Positions 46,314-57,621 are shown, counted from the stretch's first letter. The stretch is 64,000 nucleotides of DNA from Gerris lacustris (GCA_951217055.1 OX578280.1:10790271-10854270); one strand, 5' to 3'. Numbers and translations are program-made. The notes: a model not told the origin generated them from the letters alone.

Positions 46314-46624
46314 ACAGACTGCCAATTAGTGTGGCACATAGCTTCCTCGCATCCTAACACGTACATTATTGATTTTATGCTTTTACAAGCCATATTGTCT
46401 AATTTATTTGATTGTTTCCCCCCTTTTTTTTTTAATATCTCAAAATTGTTTTGATTTTTTACATTAATTAAAGTATCAATTTAGCAAAAGTTAAAGAGCG
46501 CAGACGGTAGAAATTAATCTGGTGCTATCGGCGGGCTACTTTTGACAAACAATCCAAATTTCATAAACATCAGATAAGTACTTTTGATGATATAGGTATA
46601 AATAAATGTATGTTTGTGCGCATG
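46314..46624 (+). mobile_element. F2 element, 5' part, cut by minisatellite
   Basis: AGACTGCCAATTAGTGTGGC, AATTGTTTTGATTTTTTACA, AGTATCAATTTAGCAAAAG, GAGCGCAGACGGTAG and TGTATGTTTGTGCGCATGTT in order, then GAAGCGAGTTATTCAG, where the 72-bp array begins. The complete 5' half makes this a useful reference copy. Confidence 0.8.
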
Positions 46625-48417
46625 TTGAAGCGAGTTATTCAGTAAACAAGATATTCATTGATGAAACAAGGTTGAAAAAAGGATGCAATGTTGACAAAGA
46701 GCGAGTTATTCAGTAAACAAGATAATCATTGATGAAACAATATTGAAAGAAAGGATGTGACGTTGACAAAGAGCGATATTCAGTAAACAAAATATTCATT
46801 GATGAAACAAGGTTGAATCAAAGGATGCGACGTTGACAAAGAGCGAAAATTCACACGAATGAAGTAAAATTACGTTGAAAAATTATTTAATTAATTTCGA
46901 AATGAATTAAGTTGTTGAAACAAGGTTGAATGAAAGGATGCGATGTTGACAAAGAGCGAGTTATTCAGTAAACAAGATATTCATTGATGAAACAAGGTTG
47001 AATCAAAGGATGCTACGTTGACAAAGAGCGAGTTATTCAGTAAACAAGATAATCATTGATGAAACAAGGCTGAATAAAAGGATGTGACGTTGACAAAGAG
47101 CGAGTTATTCAGTAAACAAGATATTCATTGATGAAACAAGTCTGAATCAAAGGATGCTACGTTGACAAAGAGCGAGTTATTCAGTAAACAAGATAATCAT
47201 TGATGAGACAAGGCTGAATAAAAGGATGTGACGTTGACAAAGAGCGAGTTATTCAGTAAACAAAATATTAATTGATGAAACAAGGTTGAAAAAAGGATGC
47301 AACGTTGACAAAGAGCGAGTTATTCAGTAAGCAAGATAATCATTGATGAAACAAGGTTGAATAAAAGGATGTGACGTTGACAAAGAGCGAGTTATTCAGT
47401 AAACAAAATATTAATTGATGAAACAAGGTTGAATAAAAGGATGCAACGTTGACAAAGAGCGAGTTATTCAGTAAACCAGATAATCATTGATGAAACAAGG
47501 TTGAATAAAAGGATGTGACGTTGACAAAGAGCGAGTTATTCAGTAAACAAGATATTCATTGATGAAACAAGGCTGAATCAAAGGATGCTACGTTGACAAA
47601 GAGCGAGTTATTCAGTAAACCAGATAATCATTGATGAAACAAGGTTGAATAAAAGGATGCAACGTTGACAAAGAGCGAGTTATTCAGTAAACCAGATAAT
47701 CATTGATGAAACAAGGCTGAATAAAAGGATGAGACGTTGACAAAGAGCGAGTTATTCAGTAAACAAGATATTCATTGATGAAACAAGGCTGAATCAAAGG
47801 ATGCTACGTTGACAAAGAGCGAGTTATTCAGTAAACAAAATATTCATTGATGAAACAAGGTCGAAAAAAGGATGTGACGTTGACAAAGAGCGAGTTATTC
47901 AGTAAACAAAATATTCATTGATGAAACAAGGTCGAAAATAGGATGTGACGTTGACAAAGAGCGAGTTATTCAGTAAACAAAATATTCATTGATGAAACAA
48001 TATTGAAAGAAAGGATGTGACGTTGACAAAGAGCGAGTTATTCAGTAAACAAGATAATCATTGATGAAACAAGGCTGAATAAAAGGATGTGACGTTGACA
48101 AAGAGCGAGTTATTCAGTAAACAAGATAATCATTGATGAAACAAGGCTGAATAAAAGGATGTGACGTTGACAAAGAGCGAGTTATTCAGTAAACAAAATA
48201 TTCATTGATGAAACAATATTGAAAGAAAGGATGCGATGTTGACAAAGAGCGAGTTATTCAGTAAACAAAATATTCATTGATGAAACAATATTGAAAGAAA
48301 GGATGTGACGTTGACAAAGAGCGAGTTATTCAGTAAACAAGATATTCATTGATGAAACAAGGTTGAAAGAAAGGATGTGACGTTGACAAAGAGCGAGTTA
48401 TTCAGTAAACAAAATAA
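46625..48417. repeat. 72-bp minisatellite, ~24 copies
   Basis: Unit GACAAAGAGCGAGTTATTCA, GTAAACAAGATAATCATTGA, TGAAACAAGGTTGAATAAAA, GGATGTGACGTT. Variants: ATATTC/ATAATC, GGCTGAA/GGTTGAA/TATTGAA, GTGACG/GCTACG/GCAACG. An off-type piece near 46850-46920 contains GAATTAAGTTGTTGAAAC. Alternation of variants suggests a two-unit higher-order pattern in parts. Confidence 0.95.
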
Positions 48418-48459
48418 CAATAATAGTAGAAGGAAAAAGCTACACTAAGATAATCTAAA

Positions 48460-49236
48460 TTTTTTTTTTTTTTTTTTCATAATAAATAAATAGTAGAATA
48501 TTAATAATAATGATATTGACAAAAAAGTTATGATGTTATGATAGAGAAAAAAAAATATATAGTGAAGCATCCCCGAAGGAGCAAGCTCGAGCTCGGGAAT
48601 GGCCGTTGAAGCAGATAACAGATCGTAATAAAAATAATTTTCTATAAATAATATTAACATGCATAACTAAACCAGAATATGACAAAATTAAAATAAATAA
48701 ATAAAATACAAAAGTAAATTGGTTTAAGTTTGGCTTAAATCAAAACTGCTATCTAATAAGAAATTAATTATTGTCAGTATGACTAGAATTACTTTTAATT
48801 ATTTATCTGTAACCGGACTAATACATATAACAGAGGTAATAAAAATATATTAAAATCTATCATAATATTATGTAAAAATAAAGATAGAATTAAAAAATAG
48901 AATAGGTATATATACTATATAAACATACATACATGCACACATACACACATTATACGCTTATACACTTTATACATAAATAAATATAACAATAAGGTAACTA
49001 ATTTACAAGGACAAGAACTCAAGACAATAAATATAATGTAAGTTGCTTTTTAAAAACATAATAATCCTTGTATTGCTTAAAACGGGAAGTCAATGCGTTA
49101 TATAGTCGAGGAGCGGTATAAGAGGAGTGCGACGCTGCTAAAGCTCTTAGACAAAAGGGCTCCACTAAGCGGTTTGTATCATTCCTACTTCTGGTAATTA
49201 AAGCTACGTATGAAAATATGTAAAGGATATTATATT
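48460..49236 (-). mobile_element. Non-LTR retrotransposon (LINE) 3' end with poly-A
   Basis: A poly-T run at 48462-48477 on the plus strand is the poly-A tail of a minus-strand insertion. Upstream of it (higher coordinates) are a ~540-bp AT-rich 3' UTR and then the C-terminus of the second ORF (49019-49234). The element is heavily 5' truncated, as usual for LINE copies. It sits directly beside the 72-bp minisatellite. Confidence 0.75.
49019..49234 (-). pseudogene. LINE ORF2 C-terminal fragment
   Basis: An open frame on the minus strand starts after a stop near 49235 and reads YNILYIFSYVALITRSRN, then NRLVEPFCLRALAASHSSYT, APRLYNAL, and finishes YYVFKKQLTLYLLS with TGA at 49019-49021. The pattern R-N at the start, then S-Y-x-A-P-R-L-Y-N-x-L and F-K-K-x-L-x-x-Y-L-L-stop, is typical of the C-terminal end of Jockey/CR1/I-type reverse transcriptase proteins. 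The catalytic reverse transcriptase domain is absent. No frameshift in the preserved ~70 codons, so the copy may be fairly young. Confidence 0.75.
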
Positions 49237-50016
49237 ATTATAATAAGAATAAGTAAATACAAAAGACAACAAAAATTTTATAATACAAAAGCAAATAGTT
49301 AGATAAAATAAAATTGAAGAAAAGAAGCTCCACGAAAAGAAAGTCCACAAAGTTGAAGTTTTCAATCCACTTAGTATTCCAAGGATAAGAAATACCCAAG
49401 TCTTTCCAGGGGATATTTTTCAACAAATTTGTAGGAGAGTAATGTCTCCCTGTCTAAAGAAGTTAATTTGAAAAGCAAGCAACATTCTCAGAAATTATAC
49501 AGCAAATAAATTATGTTTTTTTTTTTTTTGTTGAAGGGTTGGTATGGTTTCTGTAGTTCTTCTTCATTTTTTTGACATTTGTTTCAAACATATAGCCACA
49601 AAAAAAAGAAAGAAGATCTTAATCTTCAGTAGGGAGAAATAGTTATGATTTTGAATTAGTTTAAAGGGACTAAAGTAAGTTTTTTCATCCCTGAACTAAA
49701 AAAGGAGGGAGAAAAAGTAAAGTAGGCTTAATTATTTTATAAATAGTAGAAAATGAATGGCTAATGTAATGAAGTTGTTGAAATCAGGTTGGCGACATTG
49801 CTTTTTCGACCATGTTTATCTTTGTTTATAACCTGCATCTAAATAACCTTCTATTTGAGTTTAATTCCAATTCTTATTTGTTTTTAATATTGAATCTCTT
49901 ATATCTGCCATTAAAAGTGCTAGCAGTTATTGTTATTTATTAAAATAATAAATAAAAACTGTGCAATGGATGACAATGTGTATTTTCTCCCTACTGGAGA
50001 TAAAATATTGTATGTA
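49237..50016. other. Unique AT-rich DNA
   Basis: A 62-codon minus frame (49238-49426) is followed by a hydrophobic FILSNYLLLYYKIFVVF stretch that reflects AT-rich DNA. No LINE motif continues here. T-run at 49517-49529. No supported gene. Confidence 0.45.
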
Positions 50017-50160
50017 GCTCATGAGTAAAGTGCCATTATTCCCCTCGCGATAATTATCTCCCGCGGCTTCGCCTCGGGATTTAGGGGCCATGGTTCCTTC
50101 GGCTTCGCCTCAAGAACCAACTTTTTCGCTCAGGGAATAATGCCACACTTTACTCCCTAG
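50017..50160. mobile_element. ~140-bp MITE with palindromic GC-rich centre
   Basis: CTCATGAGTAAAGTGCCATT at the left and AATGCCACACTTTACTCCC at the right are imperfect ~30-bp TIRs. The centre has GCGGCTTCGCCTCGGG and CGGCTTCGCCTCAAG in direct repeat. No coding sequence. Confidence 0.75.
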
Positions 50161-50199
50161 GTGCAAAAATAACTATTAATACTGCAAACTTTCATGTTA

Positions 50200-50317
50200 T
50201 TTGTTTTTTTTTTTATTCAAAAGTTATTGGAACCGTACAGAATGACAGATAGGAACAGACACAGGAACGAAACTATAAGGGTTCCTTTAATTGGTTTTAC
50301 CAACGAAACCCTAAAAA
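50200..50317. mobile_element. F6 right-end fragment
   Basis: AAAAGTTATTGGAACCGTAC, ACAGACACAGGAACGAAACT and ACCAACGAAACCCT match 13145-13248 in order. Confidence 0.8.
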
Positions 50318-51576
50318 GGGATAAAAAAAAAATGCTCTAGAGGTAATTTACAAAAAAAAAAAAAAAAAAATCATCCACATGCTTAAGATTTTCATCCTTT
50401 TTCCTCTGTTGTTATTTAAACCTAGATTTTTTTTGTTGAAAAAAAATCACTTATTTGTATTTATAATTGGATGTTTTCCACGTGGTGAACATATCAATTA
50501 TCGTCCCTTCTTTTTATAAAAATCTCAAAAAATAAAAAATAAAAATAACAAACAACAAAGAACCAAAGAAGGATAACAACACCATGATATTAAATGAATG
50601 ATTTTTTTCTCTCTCATTTAATATAACAGCTTTTAATTTCGCTTTATTATTTTTTTTAAAAAAAAATAAGAAAGAAAACAGGAAAAGTCAGCAAGAGAAC
50701 AAAAAATGTAATAAGTAGGTTGAAATAAATGTCCAACGCAATGTTATAATAAAACATTGTAAACATGAATTATTTCAATTTCCACAAAAACACATTTTTC
50801 CTGTGTTTTACAGCGGTGGTGAAATTACCGCCCTTCTTCTACTGTTACGTTTTATGTTATGAGTATTTAACCTAAATAGTAAGCCCCTGTTTAAGAATGT
50901 AAGCTAATTTAATTTTGTTATTACAAATTATTAAAAAAAGGGCTGAAATTGTGAATAGAAAGGTCTTACGTAAAGAACCATTGTCCCTACAAAACAAAGT
51001 ACATTAAACATAACAATTACAGCAAGTGTGTTATTTTTTTAACACTTGTGTAAATAAGTGGTTTTTATAATTAGAATTTAAATGAGTTTATTATGTAAAA
51101 ATTACTCGTTTTCATTAAATTATATGAAAATTAAATTTAATTAAATAATGTTTACTCTAATTAAAATAAAGTGTCATTTTTTTGTATAATATATATTAGG
51201 GTTATGGGAGTGAAAAAATTAAATTAAAAATATTATTTTAACTTTTATATTTTATATTAAATTTAAACAATTTTTTTTTTTATGGTTATTTCTTTTTGGG
51301 GCTTAGTTCAGTGGGGGGGGGGGGAGAAAAAATTATTTTAATATAATCGAAAATAAATTGATGGAATATAAAAAAAAGACCTTTGAGCTTAAATAATTTT
51401 TTTTTTTTCTTTGGTCTGTCCCCTTTATATTTTTTATTGTAATTTCTTTTTTTAAAAGTGTTAAAAAGGTGATATTTTATCCCCCTTTTTTTGATATTCT
51501 CAACCCTGAAAATATATTATTTCTATAATTGATTCCAAAACATATTTTATCTACGATTGATACGAAATATTAACAT
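50318..51576. other. Unique AT-rich DNA
   Basis: A-run at 50352-50370, G-run at 51313-51324 and several T-runs. No gene or family recognised over 1.25 kb. Confidence 0.5.
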
Positions 51577-52010
51577 GTTACCTCTGTTTAGATGCGTAGA
51601 AAGTGATTCTTTTCGTAGTTGTATTTATTGCGCATGCGTGTTTCATAATCGTGTGATAAAGTGAAGAATTCTTCTTTTTTCCGCCCTAGTGCGGTAAAAA
51701 AGAATGCTTCACCTTATCGCACGATTTGCGTGTTTGTTTGCATTTAACAAAACTAATTTGCTGTTTGTTTGATTAAAGTAGCAGTTTTTAGTGATAAACA
51801 ATGTATATTTAATGAATTTCTGTATTTATTATTAAAATCTAACAATCGTAGATAAAGTACGGTACGCAACTCGTGCGAAAACTGCATTTTGCTTTGCTCA
51901 TGCAGTTTTACTACCCTCGCTTTCGCTCAGGTGTAAATTCCACACTCGCATGCAAAATGCTACTTTCCGCACTAGACGCGTAATGTACTGTTCTATGTAT
52001 GCATATAACA
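51577..52010 (-). mobile_element. F4 element, copy 3
   Basis: Inverse of 37096-37655: CTCTGTTTAGATGCGTAGAA, CCGCCCTAGTGCGGTAAAAA, TTATTATTAAAATCTAACAA, CGTACG-type GTACGCAACTCGTGCGAAAA and CACTAGACGCGTAATGTAC. Around 51652-51725 AAGTGAAGAATTCTT and AAGAATGCTTCACCTT form a hairpin around the GCACTAGGGCGG core. Confidence 0.8.
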
Positions 52011-52305
52011 TATACATACTAACGGTAACGGAAGCTATGTGATCGTTCTGAAGAGCGATTTTTTTTTGTCTCCGATTTCAAAAATTCCGAGACCGAAGTT
52101 CGTTTCAAACATCAGGGAACATTTTTGGGTCCGTGTCTATTTGTCGCTCAATTTTTTCGAACCAACATATCTTATAAACTATAAGATCGATTTCAATGAA
52201 ATTTGGTTGTTAGGTTATAATTAGCTCATTGTTGGTCCCATATAAGTTTTAATCTTCTGCGCACATTTGTTTCTCTTCCACATGCGCACGAACATACCTT
52301 TTTAC

Positions 52306-52897
52306 TACGTTTTTATTAGCTTGCATTCTTGTTTGTTTGTTTGTTTGTCCGGTACAAATCTGGCAATCGATTTCTAACTAACTTCCCGAATAGCTAGACA
52401 TTTGAAACTTTTAGCATAGCTCAGAACACGATGACAATGCATTATTTTTTTCAGAATTGAATTAGTTTTCAGCAAATTTTGCTGTGCGGAAAGTTAGTTC
52501 GGAAAAAATCCGCAAGTTATTTTATTTGTTTTGCCATATCCAATATTTACGCAATCTTCATTGTGACGGGTCTCAAATTTGTGATAGATAAACATTGAAT
52601 GACAGCAAAACAGGAAATATCGATTATATTATTTATCGATTATATTATTTCAAAATATCGATGACATGCTTTAGATTTGGTGTTGGGGAGATCCGTTGTA
52701 CAAAGATTTATCCTTTTATAGGTTTAAGATCAGCTTTCTGGATGGTTGTCATTTATGCAAAGTAAATAAATTCGGAACCTTTTTTTATCACTAACATTTT
52801 ATATTATATAACAATAACAATTATATTATCAATATTACATACGATTCAACCGAAAATTTAAAAACGTAGTATATAAAAATTTCTTTTAATCTTGAGA
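52306..52897 (+). mobile_element. F5 element, copy 2, nested in F2
   Basis: Bounded by TTTTTAC on both sides (52299-52305 and 52898-52904), a candidate 7-bp target duplication confirmed by the intact F2 sequence elsewhere. Starts TACGTTTTTATTAGCTTGC, a GTTTGTTTGTTTGTTTG microsatellite and CCGGTACAAATCTGGCAATC, and ends in AAAACGTAGTATATAAAAA and CTTGAGA. No open frame. Orientation is given as in the sequence. It could be a non-LTR tail or a MITE without TIR. Confidence 0.8.
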
Positions 52898-53002
52898 TTT
52901 TTACACCTATATCTTTAAAAGAATACTCATCAAATTTATATGAAATGTATATGGTTCGTATTTCAACCGTATGCGCTCTTTAAAGTTTGCTATATTGACA
53001 CT

Positions 53003-53210
53003 TTAAAGGTGGAAACACTCTACTATCACGTCACGTGACATAACGTGACGTGATGTTTTGTATGTTAAAGGCGGAAACACACTACTATCACGTCACGTGA
53101 TATCACGTGAAAAAAAAGTGTGCGGTGCTGATTTAGTAAGGTTTGTATACATTGCAGCTACACTATTATCACGTCACGTGATTGTCGTATTGTGTGTGTT
53201 TTCACCTTAA
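53003..53210. mobile_element. TTAA-flanked MITE with CACGTCACGTGA palindromes
   Basis: TTAA-AGGTGGAAACAC at the left and GTGTGTTTTCACC-TTAA at the right. The interior has four blocks built on TATCACGTCACGTGA, two of them preceded by ACAC(A/T)CTACTATCACG. It is inserted at the TTAA of an F2 copy. piggyBac-type mobilisation is inferred from TTAA. Confidence 0.8.
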
Positions 53211-53950
53211 TTCGCATCTTACGAGGGAGCAGAGATATGAGTGTGTGAATTACCGGGTGAATTGGTTCAAGTAAAAGATGCACTGCGCATGCTTGCTAGA
53301 ACTTAGTCTGCCGCATTGACATCCGCTCAGATAAACTGGCTTTATTAAAACAATACAAGTGAAATAGTATAGATGGGAAATAATTGTTTTAATTTTGATT
53401 TATGGAACTCATATATGTAGTTGTTAATTTTGGTTTTAGCAGAATTAATCGTGTTTCGAATAAACAAAGCTTGGAGGAAAGTTTAAGTTCTCATTATATG
53501 AGTCTTTGTTCGACAACCCACTCTATTAATCAATTTACCCATGGTTCAAAACTCAATCTCACGAGATTTATGAAAAGCTTCAGTTTGAATTGACTGATAA
53601 AGTTTTACTAGATTACTAAAGTTTGATTAGATTCAATATCTTCTTAAAGAAATGGTTAGTAAATTGGTTATACTGAACACTGATAAAGTTGGATAACAAA
53701 GTTGTACAACATAACGCCTTTTCATCTTATACTTTTAATCTTTCGTGGAACTTGTTAAGTTATACTAAAGTTACTTCATTAGATTTAAAATAAATTTGCC
53801 AAGTTGATTTCTGAACAAAAGATCCGTAGAAAATGTAACAAAGCGAATGCGTCCGTTAGGCTGGCTTACGAACGAGCCATTGTACGAGCCGTTAGCTAGT
53901 TACGAGTTATAGATATTAAAACTTTGTTATTTAAATTTTGTTATAGCTAT
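53211..53950. other. Unique DNA
   Basis: A 63-codon plus frame (53402-53593) has no recognised feature. No supported gene. Confidence 0.45.
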
Positions 53951-54523
53951 TAGCGGCCTTTACACTTGCGCGTTTTCCTGCAGGATAGAGCAACAAACGG
54001 GAAAGAGCGCCAGTGTAAAGGCTGCACTGGAGTGAAAGATTACGCGTCCACAGAGACGCACGCTTTACCACGCGTAATCTCCTTAGTGTAAAGGCTGCAC
54101 TGGAGTGAAGGATTACGCGTCCACAGAGACGCACGCTTTACCACGCGTAATCTCCTCAGTGTAAAGGCTGCATTGGAGTGAGGGATTACGCGTCCACAGA
54201 GACGCACGCTTTACCGCGCGTAATCTCCTTAGTGTAAAGGCGACATAGCGAGCTTTCCCACAGGCCTGCCGTGTTCTTTAAATTTACCCCCTAAAACTGT
54301 TCGTCTGACGACCACTCTACGCTCCGAGGATTGCGTGCGGGATTCCTCTTTACACACGTGTTCTTTCCTTTGCGCCAACACGGGGGCACGCTTTCCTGTG
54401 GGAAAGCGCGTATCACTTTTATAGTACCAAATCTTTCCCACACGATTACTCGCACGGTTTTACTCGCGCGCAATCCTTCGTGATTCAGGCCTGCAGGAAA
54501 GAACGTATGTGTAAAGTCCGCTA
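53951..54523. mobile_element. TIR element with GTGTAAAG internal repeats
   Basis: TAGCGGCCTTTACACTTGCG at the left is the inverse of ATGTGTAAAGTCCGCTA at the right; the TIRs extend imperfectly to CCTGCAGG on both sides (~33 bp). The interior contains a 73-bp tandem array and GGGAAAGCGCG/CGAGCTTTCCC inverse pieces. Small minus frames (up to 108 codons) overlap but run through the TIR and are not called. Confidence 0.8.
54012..54230. repeat. 73-bp tandem repeat, three copies
   Basis: AGTGTAAAGGCTGCACTGGA starts at 54012, 54085 and 54158, with the end at 54231. Each unit holds GATTACGCGTCCACAGAGAC and TACCACGCGTAATC, so GATTACGCG/CGCGTAATC makes a stem in every unit. Confidence 0.92.
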
Positions 54524-54659
54524 TTGAACCGTTTATTATAATGAAACAAACGCTTTTAAAAATATGTTTATCGTCCAAATGCAGTGAAATTTCTAGGTCG
54601 AAGCGTTCCCAATACATTAACTTTATACGATTTATTTGAAGTTGACGTATGAAAAATTG
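54524..54659. other. Unique spacer
   Basis: Nothing recognised. Confidence 0.35.
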
Positions 54660-55228
54660 TTTTTACTTTCTCGTTTAAAGAGAAAGTCTTGTGATGGTGC
54701 AAAAATTCGATTTTAAGATTTCAATGGATTTACACGTTTTGAGATCCCCTCGAGTACAAAAAAGTGGTTTTTAAAAAATGTCTGTCTGTTGTCTGTGCAG
54801 ACGCGTGGAGCCTAAACTGCTGGGCCGATTTTGACGAAATTTGGCATACAAGTCCAGAAAAATCATACCCCGAGACGAAATATAGAGAAATAATTTTTAG
54901 CTCCAAATTTGTGCCCTACCCCCCGAAAACTCTGAAAAAACGAAAAAAAAAACTCAAAAACGGTTTGGAGAAATTTTATTAAACAATTCTAAAATGTAGT
55001 TCATTTAAATACAAATCTAACGAAAATAGCTTTAAACACCGACGGATAGAGGCCGGGTTCGATTCCTCTACCGAGGAGTAGTTTTATGATACATTTTGAT
55101 ATAATGTTCAATAATAATTAAATGTACGTACGGAAACTCGTAAACTAATAAATGGAAAACACTGGGCTAAGGGCTAAGTAATTATGAACTCGTAAATGAG
55201 AAAGTTTGTCTGAGTTGTCATGGACCGA
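54660..55228 (+). mobile_element. F1 dispersed repeat, full-length reference copy
   Basis: Terminal hairpin CTTTCTCGTTTAAAGAGAAAG, then TTGTGATGGTGC, ACACGTTTTGAGATCC, TGTCTGTCTGTTGTCTG, GGGCCGATTTTGACGAAATT, CCTACCCCCCGAAAACTC, the B-box-like CCGGGTTCGATTCC (55054), CTCGTAAACTAATAAATGG, and the end GAGAAAGTTTGTCTGAGTTG and a T-run. The T-run end and B box favour a pol III-transcribed origin, but no A box was found. Confidence 0.8.
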
Positions 55229-55980
55229 TTTTTTTTTTGACAAAGAACTTAATTTTAATTTAGATTATTTTCTTCGCTATTTTTTGACATAAAATTGCTT
55301 TATAGTCGTCGTAAGTCCGCCCACGAATGCTGTGGCTTAGCCAATCTTTTCAGAGTGTGTTCTAAGAATGAGGTTAGCTCATAAAATACATTCATTCAAG
55401 AGAATCTCTAGACCCGCTAGAAAAAGGCTAACTGAAGTCTCAAGAGAATGTCTAGATATCTTTTTTCTGTCTCAATACCGAATAGTAAAAAAAATATATA
55501 TATAAATACTAAAATATTGAACCATAGTGTACTCAGAGAAGATAAAATAGAGTGCTAGAAAAATGTATTTTTTAATTTATTTTCAGTTGCTCACATAGTA
55601 ACAATCCCAACTATAAATAATTTTTATTACTTTATCTTGAACTTCGCTAAAATTTAAAATTTACAAATTTGTTGATTCCTTTACCTGGTATCTCGACTAA
55701 TTTAATAATTCATTTAAAACCCTAATTTTAAAGATAATAATTTATTAGGCAAGGGAATCTTTAATCAACCGGCAAATTGACTGCTAAAGTTTTAATATAT
55801 TATTAAAGTTATATTTAAAGCAATATCTTCGTAAGGAATCTTTAATAAAACGGTTAATAAAGTTTCACAAACTTGCATATCTTAAAACTTTTAATCTTTT
55901 ACGAGACTCAAGAGAATCTTGATTTAACCGATTAACTGTGGTTTTGTCGATCTTACTCATGGGAAAGCTGTGCCTAGTTC
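55229..55980. other. Unique AT-rich DNA
   Basis: CAAGAGAATCTCTAGACCCG and CAAGAGAATGTCTAGATATC (55397, 55441) form a short direct repeat. No gene seen. Confidence 0.45.
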
Positions 55981-56512
55981 CGTGGAACGATTTTTTTTTC
56001 CAAAAATTCCAAGACAGAATTGTGTTTCAGACATCAGGGAACATTTAATGGTTCCGTGATTGACTGTAGCTCAATTTTTTCACACCAATATATCTTAAAA
56101 ATCACACTTCTGGTTTTAATGAAATTTGCATGGTAGGTCATAATTAGCCCATTGTTGGTCCCATATAAGTTTCAACCTTCTGCACTCATTTTTTTTCTTT
56201 CTATATGAGCACAAACATACATTTGTTTACACCTATAAAGTACTATCGGATTTATTTAAAACTTTAATAGTTTATCGAAAGTAACCCGCAGATAGCCACA
56301 GCTTAATTTGATAAGTCTGCGCTGTTTAACTTTTGCTAAATTGATGCTTTAATTCATTTAAAAAATCAAAACAATTTTGACAGATTAAAAAACGGGGGAA
56401 ACAATTAAACAAATTAGACAGCAATGACCTGTAAAAGCATAAAATCAATGAAGTACGTGATAGGATGCGAGGAAGCTATGTGCCACACTAATTGGCAGTC
56501 TATTTTTTTAGG
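55981..56512 (-). mobile_element. F2 element, nearly complete uninterrupted copy
   Basis: TTTTTCCAAAAATTCCAAGA, TTCAGACATCAGGGAACATT, CCCATTGTTGGTCCCATATA, CCCGCAGATAGCC, TTGCTAAATTGATGCTTTAA, AAACAATTTTGACAGATTAA and finally GCCACACTAATTGGCAGTCT. It serves as the uninterrupted reference for the nested F2 copies. No open frame. Confidence 0.85.
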
Positions 56513-56560
56513 GTTTCGTTGGTATATAGAACCCTATAAGGGTCGAAACGTCTCTTAATC
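56513..56560. mobile_element. F6 left-end fragment
   Basis: TTAGGGTTTCGTTGGTATAT at 56518 matches the F6 TIR, then ACCCTATAAGGGTCGAAACG, resembling the F6 ACTATAAGGGTTTC end. It is probably an extreme deletion derivative. Confidence 0.65.
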
Positions 56561-57134
56561 AATATGTAAAATTAATGTTTTAATACCACAGCTTTAATAT
56601 CCATCTAGCGTATTAATATTCCAAATTCAAAGACTTCAACGTATTCTACTAGAAACTTACAATATCAAAGGTAAAGTGTAAATGTCGAAGTACAATGGAT
56701 ATCGCTTTATCCGAATACGGTTTGGTCCACAGTCAAAAGATGAAATCGTTGGAAGATGTTCAGTTGACCCGGAAAATGGTTTAGACAGTGATTCGGTCGA
56801 CTAGCTTTCTTATTAGACTCTTTGATCTTTGATCCTATAGGCATAGGTTTACTAGAAATGTAAATAACTTAGCGGCGATTCACTCGTCCATTTAATATTA
56901 CATATTAGATTTAAAAACTCAATTCCTATGCTGTTATGTGAGGAATGTGTTATTTACTTCGAACTTTAAATTCGATTTGACTACTCTAATGTCAAGGAGT
57001 GTACGTGGGACTTATTGACTTAAACGCATAGCTGATCCATGCAGGAGGAAGCTGGATGGAAATTCTTTTGTTACCCTAGACACCTCACATCATTTTTGAC
57101 ATTAGATAGAATTAGGCTGGTACCTGGTGCCATT
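56561..57134. other. Unique DNA
   Basis: No frame or repeat that I can support. Confidence 0.45.
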
Positions 57135-57142
57135 ACTGTCAG

Positions 57143-57621
57143 CATGGGTGCCCATATGAATTTTCGTAGGGGAGGGGGGGGGGAGGGAGGCCACCGCCAC
57201 CTGTGGGGTGGGGGGCTTGGTTTTTTTGCCTCTTCTGTTTTTGAGTTTTAAATGTTGGAGATTTTAGGCTATGAAAAACGTGTTTTGAGGCCCTAAAAGT
57301 CGAACTTCAAGTTCAGTGTGGTAGATCAAAATGTTAAAATTAAGTAAAATTTTTGAAATTTCCTTTAAATTTTTTAAATTTAGTTAAGTGAAGTTTGATT
57401 CTTTACTAGTGAGCAAGAACGGATACAGCTATAACCGAATTCTGATGCAAACTAACCAACATAAACAAAAACATTTTAGTGTACGTTATACCGATACGTA
57501 AATCTTTTTCTTGAAAGCAAAACACCTGACTTGATTACGGTAATATAATATATTTTTCCTCATTTCCTGAGAACGAGGGGGAGCCACGCCTCCCCCCTTC
57601 CCGTAGGCATGGGCGCCCATG
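57143..57621. mobile_element. hAT-type MITE with perfect 8-bp target duplication
   Basis: ACTGTCAG at 57135-57142 and 57622-57629 flanks the ends CATGGGTGCCCATATG and GGCATGGGCGCCCATG. The TIR continues through CGTAGGGGAGGGGGG on the left and CCCCCCTTCCCGTAGG on the right. 479 bp, no transposase. The 70-codon frame inside reads through the G-run and is not called. Confidence 0.85.

Larger units (their letters stand above)
52018..53215 (-). mobile_element. F2 element with two nested insertions
   Basis: F2 parts at 52018-52300 (TCTCCGATTTCAAAAATTCC, TTCAAACATCAGGGAACATT, GCACATTTGTTTCTC) and 52898-53006 (TACACCTATATCTTTAAAAG, ATTTCAACCGTATGCGCTCT, ATTGACACTTTAA) are split by an F5 copy. The F2 sequence is split again at its TTAA by a MITE (53003-53210), after which TTC continues as expected for F2. 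Confidence 0.8.

Noticed and set aside
46625..48417. CRISPR array
   Set aside because: Units are contiguous 72-bp tandem copies without unique spacers, in a eukaryotic context.
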